Source: Enterocloster alcoholdehydrogenati | Lineage (GTDB): Bacteria; Bacillota; Clostridia; Lachnospirales; Lachnospiraceae | Direction of reading: 5' to 3' | Length of the DNA: 64,000 nt | NCBI RefSeq assembly: GCF_013282095.1 | Contig: NZ_BLTJ01000003.1 | Coordinates: 248,001-312,000 of the forward strand | In this document: piece after piece, positions 31,960 through 38,865 of the stretch | Numbering within the stretch: the first letter of the stretch is position 1 | Layout: the number at the start of each line of letters is the position of its first letter | Notes under the pieces: generated by a model | Database searches by the model: none | What the model saw: only the letters and a program-made list of their open reading frames with translations | Told to the model about the DNA's origin: nothing | Program-made: the position numbers and the translations under genes

Positions 31960-32016
31960 AACGCTCTTATGGGATTCCCGTTTTTGAATAATAAAATTTA
32001 AAAAGTAATACAAATC

Positions 32017-32061
32017 AGCGCTGATTTCAAGAGATAGATGCTTTTGAGATCAGCGCTTTTT
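32017..32061 (+). terminator. Intrinsic terminator after carB
   Basis: A 14-bp stem (32017-32030 with 32044-32057, one wobble) is followed by TTTTT. Confidence 0.85.
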
Positions 32062-32200
32062 GAGTTGGCTCCTTCTTTTTTGTGTGCAAAACGCCTGAAA
32101 ATGTGTGTGTAAATATGGTAAAAAACTTACAAAAATGGAAAATCATGCAACAAAACGCTGATATTTTCGGGAAAAACGTGTTAAAATAAGAATATATGAC

Positions 32201-32301
32201 GTAACAATTCAGCCACGGGCAATTTGTGGCGAAATATGTGCTGCAATCGGGCCTATACAAGCATATTTCTGTACAAATTTATATTTTAGCTGAATTGTTA
32301 C
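32201..32301. repeat. 101-bp palindromic element before the CarD-like gene
   Basis: The ends are a perfect 13-bp inverted repeat (GTAACAATTCAGC 32201-32213; GCTGAATTGTTAC 32289-32301). Two inner pairs nest in order: AATTTGT/ACAAATT (32221-32227, 32273-32279) and GAAATATG/CATATTTC (32231-32238, 32262-32269). The whole therefore folds into one long interrupted hairpin. It could be a MITE-like element or a cis-acting RNA leader; no clear target-site duplication is seen. A further hairpin, TGCAGC/GCTGCA (32316-32321, 32327-32332), follows before the coding start. Confidence 0.7.
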
Positions 32302-32410
32302 TATAGGACAGGTTCTGCAGCGTTTTGCTGCAATAAAATAGCCAGGGGATAGATTGAGAGCATGGATCATTCGTTCTCCGACAGAATGTATCACAGAAAG
32401 CAGGCGAATT

Positions 32411-32917
32411 ATGTATCAGAAAGGACAGTATATTGTATATGGAATAAGAGGAGTATGTGAGATCTCGGATATTATCACCATGGAGCCGCCGGACAGTCGT
32501 CAGAGGCGGCTGTATTACGAGCTCCATCCTTATTATCAGAAGGGCAGCCGTATCGTGGTTCCGGTGGATTCCGGGAAAACCGTGATTCGTCCCCTGGTCA
32601 CAAGGGAAGAGGCGGTTCGCCTGATTGATGAGATTCCTCAGATCCGTGAGATGAATGTGGAAACGGACAAGCAGAGGGAGGCACGATACAAGGCAGCCTT
32701 AAATACCTGTGACTGCCGTGTGTGGATCAGCATGATTAAGGCGCTGTATGTAAGAAAGCAGGATCGTCTGCGCCAGGGAAAGAAAATGACGGACTTAGAC
32801 CAGCGGTATTTCCGCACTGCCGGGGAAAATCTTCACTCGGAGCTGGCGCTGGCTCTGGGAGTTTCCAGAGAAGAGATGGCAGAATGTATCCGCAGCCGGG
32901 TAAAGGGAGAAAAATAG
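32411..32917 (+). CDS. CarD/CdnL-family transcription factor
   Basis: A 168-aa protein with the CarD N-terminal RNA-polymerase-interacting Tudor-like domain (MYQKGQYIVYGIRGVCEISDI, YYELHPYYQKGSRIVVPVD) and a helical DNA-binding C-terminal domain. It stabilises the open complex at housekeeping promoters in other bacteria. The start at ATG 32411 matches the family beginning MFxxGDxVVY; the open frame extends upstream without similarity. The ribosome site is weak. The leader holds the palindromic element described at 32201-32301. Confidence 0.9.
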   Translation: MYQKGQYIVYGIRGVCEISDIITMEPPDSRQRRLYYELHPYYQKGSRIVVPVDSGKTVIRPLVTREEAVRLIDEIPQIREMNVETDKQREARYKAALNTCDCRVWISMIKALYVRKQDRLRQGKKMTDLDQRYFRTAGENLHSELALALGVSREEMAECIRSRVKGEK

Positions 32918-32920
32918 TAC

Positions 32921-32946
32921 ACAAAAAAGGGGCATTTTCATGCCCC
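32921..32946 (-). terminator. Terminator of the carbamate kinase gene
   Basis: On the - strand, GGGGCAT-GAAA-ATGCCCC (32929-32946) is followed by TTTTTTGT. Confidence 0.85.
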
Positions 32947-32972
32947 GTAAAAATCTGCCTTTGAAAAGCAGA

Positions 32973-33902
32973 CTATTCAATGGTTGTTCCGGCTTCTCCC
33001 TTTAATGCCTCCTCCGCCTTATCCAGAGAGGTGATAATCGCTTTGCGTCCCTTGCCGCACGCGAGGAAATCTATGGATGCGGAGATCTTGGGGAGCATGG
33101 AGGCAAACTCAAACTGTCCCTGGTTCATATAGTCCGTTGCCTGGGCAATGGTCATGTGTTTAATGGGCTGCTCCTGGTCAGTGCCGTAGTTTAAGGTAAC
33201 ATTGTCAACGCTGGTGAGGATCATCATTACATCCGCGTCTGTTTCCTTGGCTAAGAGCCCGGTTGCCAGATCCTTTTCGATGATAGCGCTGGCGCCCCGC
33301 AGATTATAGCCCTGCTCCATAACGGGAATACCGCCGCCTCCGCAGGCAATGACGATCTGGTCTGCAGCTAAGAGAGCCTTGATTGCATCGATTTCCACAA
33401 TAGCTACAGGATGAGGAGAAGCGACGATTCTGCGGTAGCCGCCCTCGGTCTCCTGAACATGGTTACCTTTTGCTTCCTCTTCATCAGCCTCTTCCCGGCT
33501 CATAATACGGCCTATTGTCTTAACAGGGGTATAAAATGCCTCGTCATAAGGATCTACGGTCACCTGGGTCAGTACGGTGCTGACGGGCTTGTAGATGCCG
33601 CGTTTGATCAGCTCAGCCCGGATGCCATTCTGAAGATCATAGCCAATGTAGCCCTGGCTCATGGCAGAGCAGACTGACATAGGGGCGGAACTGTAGCCGT
33701 CATGCTGGCGGCCGAATTCATTCATAGCCGTGTGGATCATGCCTACCTGGGGGGCGTTGCTGTGTACAATAGCTACCTGCCAGCCCTCCTGAATAAAGTC
33801 AGCGATGACCTTTGCGGTGCGCTTTACGGCTTCCTTCTGTTCGGGAAGATTGGTTCCCATATCCTTGTGGCCCACGGCCAGTACGATTCTTTTTTTTGCC
33901 AT
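32973..33902 (-). CDS. arcC: Carbamate kinase
   Basis: Reversible carbamoyl phosphate + ADP to carbamate (NH3 + CO2) + ATP. The 309-aa product has the amino-acid-kinase fold: KRIVLAVGHKDMG, AIVHSNAPQVG, VIACGGGGIPV, and DADVMMILTSVDNV with NYGT. Start ATG 33902 follows GAGAGGGA; an open extension of 58 codons upstream has no ribosome site. No arcA or arcB accompany it, so it may serve agmatine, purine or other carbamoyl-phosphate-yielding catabolism encoded elsewhere. Confidence 0.96.
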   Translation of the reverse strand: MAKKRIVLAVGHKDMGTNLPEQKEAVKRTAKVIADFIQEGWQVAIVHSNAPQVGMIHTAMNEFGRQHDGYSSAPMSVCSAMSQGYIGYDLQNGIRAELIKRGIYKPVSTVLTQVTVDPYDEAFYTPVKTIGRIMSREEADEEEAKGNHVQETEGGYRRIVASPHPVAIVEIDAIKALLAADQIVIACGGGGIPVMEQGYNLRGASAIIEKDLATGLLAKETDADVMMILTSVDNVTLNYGTDQEQPIKHMTIAQATDYMNQGQFEFASMLPKISASIDFLACGKGRKAIITSLDKAEEALKGEAGTTIE

Positions 33903-34326
33903 AATTAAAATCCCTCTCTTTATATGCTGTAGGTTTCCGGACGGAGTGATTTTTGCCGGCCAGAGCCATCGGATCTGCTTTAAAAGCCCCATATCTCCGC
34001 CTGAAATGGTTACATCTGTTTTAAGATGCCGGGCCCGGGAGGCGTATTTTGCCTTTGATACCGGACTGCGCCGCATTCTGCGTCCTCAAAGTCCTTAAAA
34101 ATATTCATGATCCGCCGGCTTTTTCGGGGAAAATGTCCCCTGCCCCGGTTGTCTGGCCCTGATATCATTTTAAGTTATTATGGAAAAAATTGCAACGGAA
34201 AAGAGAACACTGCCCGAAAAAAGATACTGGAAAAAGAAAGACACCCGTGATATACTGACTACATATAGTCTTGGGGGCAGGCAGCCGTTTGTCCTATGAT
34301 GGCTTAAGTACATATAAAGGAATGAA
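33903..34326. other. Non-coding region between arcC and the CPBP gene
   Basis: About 420 nt with no supported gene. On the - strand TTGCAA (34190-34195), 17 nt, TAAAAT (34167-34172) is a plausible arcC promoter, giving a leader of about 260 nt. On the + strand TATACT (34251-34256) with TGGAAA 17 nt upstream could serve the CPBP gene. The arcC leader is GC-rich and probably folded, but I matched it to no riboswitch class. Confidence 0.4.
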
Positions 34327-34788
34327 ATGATGACAGAAACGTCCCGCTTTCTCCCGCCTGGCTGGCCCCTGCGGGTTTCTGCCGCTGTTTTGGCGGCCCT
34401 TGTGGGAAATCTGGCGGTCCATCTGATCCCATGGCCTCAAAGCCTTATGGTTTCCCTGAATCAGGCCCAGGGAGCAGTTTTCATGAACCGTTCAGAGCTT
34501 TTTTACAGGCTGGCTCTTACGCTGTTCAGCGCTCCCCTGGCAGAAGAGGCTGTATTTCGCTGGGGGATCTACGGACTTTTAAGAAAGAAGCTTTTGCCGG
34601 TTTTGCCGGCCCTTATATCGGCCCTGGCTTTTGGGCTTTACCATGAAAATATCATTCAGGGGCTTTATGCCTTTGGCTTGGGGCTGGTTTTGGCCTGGGG
34701 GTACGAGGACAGTCCCTGGGGGAAATACAGGATGGCAGTGCTTATGCACGCTGCTGCCAACGCAGCGGCACTTCTGGTCTTTGGATGA
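34327..34788 (+). CDS. CPBP-family intramembrane metalloprotease
   Basis: A 153-aa membrane protein with four hydrophobic segments. The CPBP (Abi) motifs are present in order: EEAVFRWGIYGLL (paired Glu and Arg), FGLYHENIIQG (His) and LMHAAANA (His), the putative metal-binding triad. Such proteins act in protein maturation, bacteriocin self-immunity or unknown roles; the substrate cannot be inferred. AAAGGAAT precedes two adjacent ATGs. It is shorter than most family members (about 200-300 aa), having just the core. Confidence 0.88.
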   Translation: MMTETSRFLPPGWPLRVSAAVLAALVGNLAVHLIPWPQSLMVSLNQAQGAVFMNRSELFYRLALTLFSAPLAEEAVFRWGIYGLLRKKLLPVLPALISALAFGLYHENIIQGLYAFGLGLVLAWGYEDSPWGKYRMAVLMHAAANAAALLVFG

Positions 34789-34868
34789 CTGTATATATCT
34801 GAAAAATAAAAGGGCGGACACAGGGAACAATCCCATGCTGCACATCAGGACAAGGAGGAACAGACAAC

Positions 34869-35888
34869 GTGAAATTACTTTCGGTAGCAATACCCTGTTA
34901 TAACTCAGAGGCTTATATGGAACACTGCATCCGGTCTCTTCTGACAGGAGGAGATGAGGTGGAGATCCTGATCGTAGACGATGGTTCCGCCAGGGACCGC
35001 ACTCCAGAGATCGCAGATGAGTATGAGAGGCGCTATCCCGGAATCTGCCGCGCCATCCACCAGGAAAATGGAGGACACGGCGAGGCGGTAAACGCAGGTC
35101 TCAGGAACGCCACCGGCGTATTCTTTAAGGTGGTGGACAGTGATGACTGGGTCAATGAGGAAGCGTATCAGAAGGTGCTTGAAACGCTGCGCCGCTTTGT
35201 GTATCGCGGCGAGTCTCTGGATATGCTGGTGACTAATTTCGTATATGAGAAGGAAGGCGTCAGACGGAAAAAGGTCATGAAGTATCATACCGCCTTCCCA
35301 AAGGACTGCGTTTTTAGCTGGAAGGATGTAAAGTTTTTCATGATCGGCCAGTACATACTGATGCATTCCGTGATTTACCGCACCCAGCTGTTGAGAGAAT
35401 GCGGACTGGAATTGCCTAAGCACACCTTTTATGTGGACAACATTTTCGTGTACCAGCCCCTTCCCCATGTGAAAAATATGTATTATCTGGATGTGAATTT
35501 CTACCGATATTTCATAGGCCGGAATGATCAGTCGGTCAATGAGTCTGTGATGATCGGCCGGATCGACCAGCAGCTGAGAGTGACCCGGCTGATGCTTGGG
35601 TACTATGATGCCACTAAGATCCCAAATCAGAAATTGCGCCATTATATGATCCAGTATCTGGAAATTATGATGACCGTATGCTCGGTGCTTGCCATTAAGT
35701 CGGGAACACCGGAGAATCTGGAAAAGAAAAAAGAACTGTGGAACACACTGAAGAAGCAGAATTTCCCCCTGTGGCTGCGTCTGCGCTGGGGCTTCTTGGG
35801 ACAGGGCTGCAATCTGCCGGGAAAGGGCGGAAGAGAGCTTTTGATCCTGGGCTATAAGATCACCCAGAAATTCTACGGTTTTAATTAG
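34869..35888 (+). CDS. Family 2 glycosyltransferase
   Basis: A 339-aa GT-A fold transferase: LSVAIPCYNSEAYMEHCIRSLL, ILIVDDGSARDRT, and the metal-binding FFKVVDSDDWVN. It starts at GTG 34869 with AAGGAGG 10 nt upstream. No C-terminal membrane segments are seen, so it is likely peripheral. The neighbouring PAP2 phosphatase might recycle a lipid carrier, but it lies on the other strand and no pathway can be named. It probably adds sugars to a surface glycan. Confidence 0.93.
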   Translation: MKLLSVAIPCYNSEAYMEHCIRSLLTGGDEVEILIVDDGSARDRTPEIADEYERRYPGICRAIHQENGGHGEAVNAGLRNATGVFFKVVDSDDWVNEEAYQKVLETLRRFVYRGESLDMLVTNFVYEKEGVRRKKVMKYHTAFPKDCVFSWKDVKFFMIGQYILMHSVIYRTQLLRECGLELPKHTFYVDNIFVYQPLPHVKNMYYLDVNFYRYFIGRNDQSVNESVMIGRIDQQLRVTRLMLGYYDATKIPNQKLRHYMIQYLEIMMTVCSVLAIKSGTPENLEKKKELWNTLKKQNFPLWLRLRWGFLGQGCNLPGKGGRELLILGYKITQKFYGFN

Positions 35889-35930
35889 CAAAATGCCGGA
35901 GCATTTACAGGCGCTCCGATCCAAGATGAT

Positions 35931-35974
35931 AAAAACCGCTGCAGGCATATGAAAACGCCTGACAGCGGTTTTTT
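35931..35974. terminator. Bidirectional terminator between convergent genes
   Basis: AAAACCGCTG plus CAGGC (35932-35946) pairs with GCCTG plus CAGCGGTTTT (35957-35972) with one bulged A; T-runs occur on both strands. Confidence 0.88.
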
Positions 35975-35985
35975 GCGGATCATGG

Positions 35986-36651
35986 TTATTCTAAGATTTT
36001 TTCGGCAACCTTTTTGCCTTGTCCTGCCGGGCTGTAGGCATATACCAGATGGTACATCATACAGGCCATGATGCCTGCTCCGGCTACATCGATTACAGAG
36101 TGCTGCTTTAAAAATACAGTAGAAAGGCAGATTGCTGCAGTCATGATGCCTGCTCCGGTCTTTATAAGCTTTCTGTTCTTAAAAAGAGAGCTTTTGCAGA
36201 CTGCGATCAAAGTACCGATGGAATTATATACATGGATACTGGGGAATACGTTGGTGCAGGTATCGGTCTGGTAGAGAGCAGCTACGGCGGCAGAAAAAAT
36301 ATTTTTCTCCGGGTCAATCACCGGGCGAAGATCCGTACCATTTTTAAAAAAAGTACAGATGATCAAGCTGATGGTCATTCCGGAAAAGAGGAAGGCGCAC
36401 ATCCGGTAGTAATCTTCTCTGCTTCGGAACATGAAAAATAAAAGCGCACCTGCCACAAAGACAAACCAGGCAATATAGGGAATGATAAAATATTCATTAA
36501 AAGGGATCAGATCATCCAGAGGGGCGTGCATGATGTGATAGTCATGGGTAACGGTCCGCTCCAGATAACAGAACCAGGGCAGATAGATAAAGCCATAGGA
36601 TAAAAGCCACATATGGCGGTATTTATAAAAAAAGGCCCGAATACGTTCCAT
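35986..36651 (-). CDS. PAP2-family membrane phosphatase
   Basis: A 221-aa integral membrane protein with about six hydrophobic segments. The phosphatase signatures are NVFPSIHVYNS (PSxH motif) and STVFLKQHSVIDVAGAG (S-x5-H-x3-D); the first motif KxxxxxxRP appears as KNGTDLRP. Members dephosphorylate phosphatidic acid, undecaprenyl pyrophosphate or similar lipids. The inositolphosphotransferase-like variant cannot be excluded. It converges on the glycosyltransferase gene and shares its terminator. Confidence 0.88.
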   Translation of the reverse strand: MERIRAFFYKYRHMWLLSYGFIYLPWFCYLERTVTHDYHIMHAPLDDLIPFNEYFIIPYIAWFVFVAGALLFFMFRSREDYYRMCAFLFSGMTISLIICTFFKNGTDLRPVIDPEKNIFSAAVAALYQTDTCTNVFPSIHVYNSIGTLIAVCKSSLFKNRKLIKTGAGIMTAAICLSTVFLKQHSVIDVAGAGIMACMMYHLVYAYSPAGQGKKVAEKILE

Positions 36652-36781
36652 AGATTACTTACCTTTCTGGGGGTGTGGATCAATATAAAGGAATTGTTAA
36701 AACTGATAGATGTGGAAGATTATAGCACGGCAAAAAGGGAAAAACAAGGGTCGGAGTGAAATCTTAATAAACTTTCGAGAG

Positions 36782-36812
36782 CTTTAAGAAATACTGGTTT
36801 TCTTTAAGAAAT
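36782..36812. repeat. Two direct copies of CTTTAAGAAAT upstream of the RpiR gene
   Basis: CTTTAAGAAAT occurs at 36782-36792 and 36802-36812, exactly two helical turns apart, about 100 nt before the regulator gene. Possible activator or regulator site. Confidence 0.4.
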
Positions 36813-36859
36813 CCTTCGGTTGTACCCTTTTCATTTTACGTTTCCTGTGTTATATTGAT

Positions 36860-36877
36860 GATATGAAATAAATTTAC
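36860..36877 (+). promoter_or_regulatory. Candidate operator of the RpiR regulator (own gene)
   Basis: GATATGAAATAAATTTAC, just after a -10-like TATATT (36851-36856), matches the first 13 bases of the fruK-upstream site at 37901-37918. Confidence 0.5.
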
Positions 36878-36898
36878 ATATAAATGAAGGAATATGGT

Positions 36899-37756
36899 AT
36901 GAATGAAACACGAAGTGTATTGGGAGTGATCTGCTCTGCCTATGACAGTTTTTTTGAAGCGGAAAAAAAGATTGCGGATTATATGATGGAACATAAGGCT
37001 CAGGCGGTGGATATGACGGTGGGAGAACTGGCAAAAGCCAGCGGCACCAGTGACGCTACGGTATCCCGATTCTGCCGCCGGTGCGGATTCAAGGGATTTC
37101 AGAATCTGAAGCTTGCTCTTGCCAGGGAGGTGCTGGAGGAAGAGCAGTCTAACCAGGAAGTGACCAATGATATTGACAGAGGGGATCTGTCTCAGTCATT
37201 GAAAAATATTCTTGCCAATAAGGTGGCGGAACTGACGGAGACAGTGAAGATGATGGATCCGCAAAGCCTGGAAGAAATTCTTAAGAAGCTGGAGCAGGCA
37301 CGTATGGTACAGCTGGCGGCGGTGGGAAATACCATTCCGGTGGCGCTGGACGGCGCTTTTAAATTTAACCAGCTGGGAATTCCGGCAGTGGCGGGTGATA
37401 TCTGGGAAACCCAGGCGGCCTATGCCTTTAACCTGGGGCCGGAGGATGTGGTGCTGATCATCTCCAACTCCGGTTATTCCAGACGGCTGAAAACACTGGC
37501 AGAGGGAGCCAGGGAAAACGGGAGTACCCTGGTGCTGATCACTAATAACCCGGATTCCAGCCTGGCCGAGGTCTGCGATTACAGGATCATAACAGCTACA
37601 AGAGAAAAACTCCTGACCGAGGAGTTCTGGTTCTCCAGGGTGACGGCTACAGCGGTAATCGAGATATTATATCTGCTTCTCAGAGCCGGAAAGAAGGATG
37701 CGATCGAGCATATCCGTCGGCATGAGGAAGCTATTTCACCGGATAAAACAGAATAG
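36899..37756 (+). CDS. MurR/RpiR-family regulator of the fructose operon
   Basis: A 285-aa regulator: N-terminal HTH_6 (residues about 5-80, ADYMMEHKAQAVDMTVGELAKASGTSDATVSRFCRRCGFKGFQNLK) and a C-terminal SIS sugar-phosphate domain (about 125-255, LAAVGNTIPVALDGAFKF, VVLIISNSGYSRRLKTLAEGARENG). The ATG at 36899 follows AAGGAAT; the ATG at 36884 has no ribosome site. It lies upstream of fruK-fruA, separated by a terminator, and a shared sequence motif lies before both units. It likely senses fructose 1-phosphate, where other bacteria use a DeoR- or LacI-type FruR. Confidence 0.93.
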   Translation: MNETRSVLGVICSAYDSFFEAEKKIADYMMEHKAQAVDMTVGELAKASGTSDATVSRFCRRCGFKGFQNLKLALAREVLEEEQSNQEVTNDIDRGDLSQSLKNILANKVAELTETVKMMDPQSLEEILKKLEQARMVQLAAVGNTIPVALDGAFKFNQLGIPAVAGDIWETQAAYAFNLGPEDVVLIISNSGYSRRLKTLAEGARENGSTLVLITNNPDSSLAEVCDYRIITATREKLLTEEFWFSRVTATAVIEILYLLLRAGKKDAIEHIRRHEEAISPDKTE

Positions 37757-37780
37757 AATATAGTAAAAATGGACAAAAAT

Positions 37781-37814
37781 AAGACGGCATCTGTGGAAAT
37801 GAGGCTGTCTTTTT
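37781..37814 (+). terminator. Terminator after the RpiR gene
   Basis: AAGACGGC (37781-37788) pairs with GCTGTCTT (37804-37811, one wobble), followed by T residues. Confidence 0.75.
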
Positions 37815-37864
37815 GTGTTAAATCACAAAAAGAATAAAGAAATATAATTTCACACAAAACAGTA

Positions 37865-37918
37865 TTGACGAAAATGAAATATCGTATTATAGTATAAATA
37901 GATATGAAATAAAATTTC
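37865..37918 (+). promoter_or_regulatory. fruK-fruA promoter and operator
   Basis: TTGACG (37865-37870), 17 nt, TATAGT (37888-37893). Directly downstream is the palindrome GAAAT-AAA-ATTTC (37906-37918) within GATATGAAATAAAATTTC, also present before the regulator gene. Position after the -10 fits repression. Confidence 0.75.
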
Positions 37919-37941
37919 TTATAGATAAGGAGATGTGATAC

Positions 37942-38862
37942 ATGATTTACACAGTAACCTTTAATCCGGCTCTGGACTATGTGATCGCTGTGGATCATTT
38001 CACCCTGGGAAAGGTCAACCGCACCGTCCGAGAAAACATCTTCTGCGGAGGAAAGGGGATCAATGTATCCGCGCTGCTGGCGAATCTCGGATATGCGAGT
38101 ACGGCTCTGGGCTTTGTGGCAGGATTCACGGGGACAGAGATTGAACGCGGCGTAAAGGAGCTTGGCTTCTCATCTGATTTTATCCAGGTGAAAAAGGGTA
38201 TGTCCCGGATCAATGTGAAACTGAAATCAGATGAGGAGAGCGAGATCAACGGTATGGGGCCTGATATCCAGCCGGAGGATACAGAGGCGCTTTTTGGAAA
38301 GCTGGATCGGTTGAAGCAGGGCGACGTGCTGGTGCTTTCCGGCAGTATTCCGGCCGCTGTGGGAAGCGATATCTATGAGCGGATCATGGAGCGGTTAAGA
38401 GGCCGCGGCGTGAGAATCGTAGTGGATGCAGAAAAGGAGCTGCTGTCAGCAGTGCTTCATCTGAATCCCTTCCTTATTAAGCCAAACAATCATGAACTGG
38501 GGCAGATGTTCGGAAAAGAGCTTAAGACGGAAGATGAGATCATAGCACACGCCCGTATCCTTAAGGAGCGGGGGGCGGCAAACGTGCTGGTATCCATGGC
38601 TGGGGACGGCGCTGTCCTGGTGGACGAAAATGGGGAGATCCACAGGCAGGGCGTATGCCGCGGAAAGGTGCGCAATTCCGTAGGCGCAGGCGATTCCATG
38701 GTAGCCGGTTTCCTGGCAGGATATCTTAAGACCGGAGATTACGGCTACGCCTTAAAACTGGGAACGGCCAGCGGCGGCGCCACGGCATTTTCAGACGGGA
38801 TCGGAACAAGGGAGCGGATTATGGAGCTGCTTGGACAGCTGGAAGAAAATGGAGGGAACTAG
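37942..38862 (+). CDS. fruK: 1-Phosphofructokinase
   Basis: PfkB-family kinase, fructose 1-phosphate + ATP to fructose 1,6-bisphosphate, 306 aa. The N-terminal MIYTVTFNPALDYVI and GGKGINVSALLANLG substrate-binding region and the C-terminal NSVGAGDSMVAGFLAGY with the catalytic Asp are diagnostic. AAGGAGATG precedes the ATG. It is followed after 3 nt by fruA, so uptake and first metabolic step are coupled. Confidence 0.96.
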   Translation: MIYTVTFNPALDYVIAVDHFTLGKVNRTVRENIFCGGKGINVSALLANLGYASTALGFVAGFTGTEIERGVKELGFSSDFIQVKKGMSRINVKLKSDEESEINGMGPDIQPEDTEALFGKLDRLKQGDVLVLSGSIPAAVGSDIYERIMERLRGRGVRIVVDAEKELLSAVLHLNPFLIKPNNHELGQMFGKELKTEDEIIAHARILKERGAANVLVSMAGDGAVLVDENGEIHRQGVCRGKVRNSVGAGDSMVAGFLAGYLKTGDYGYALKLGTASGGATAFSDGIGTRERIMELLGQLEENGGN

Positions 38863-38865
38863 ACT

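Noticed and set aside
33903-34076. 58-codon upstream extension of carbamate kinase
   Set aside because: GAGAGGGA lies directly before ATG 33902 and the extension is unlike any carbamate kinase; the region fits an untranslated leader.
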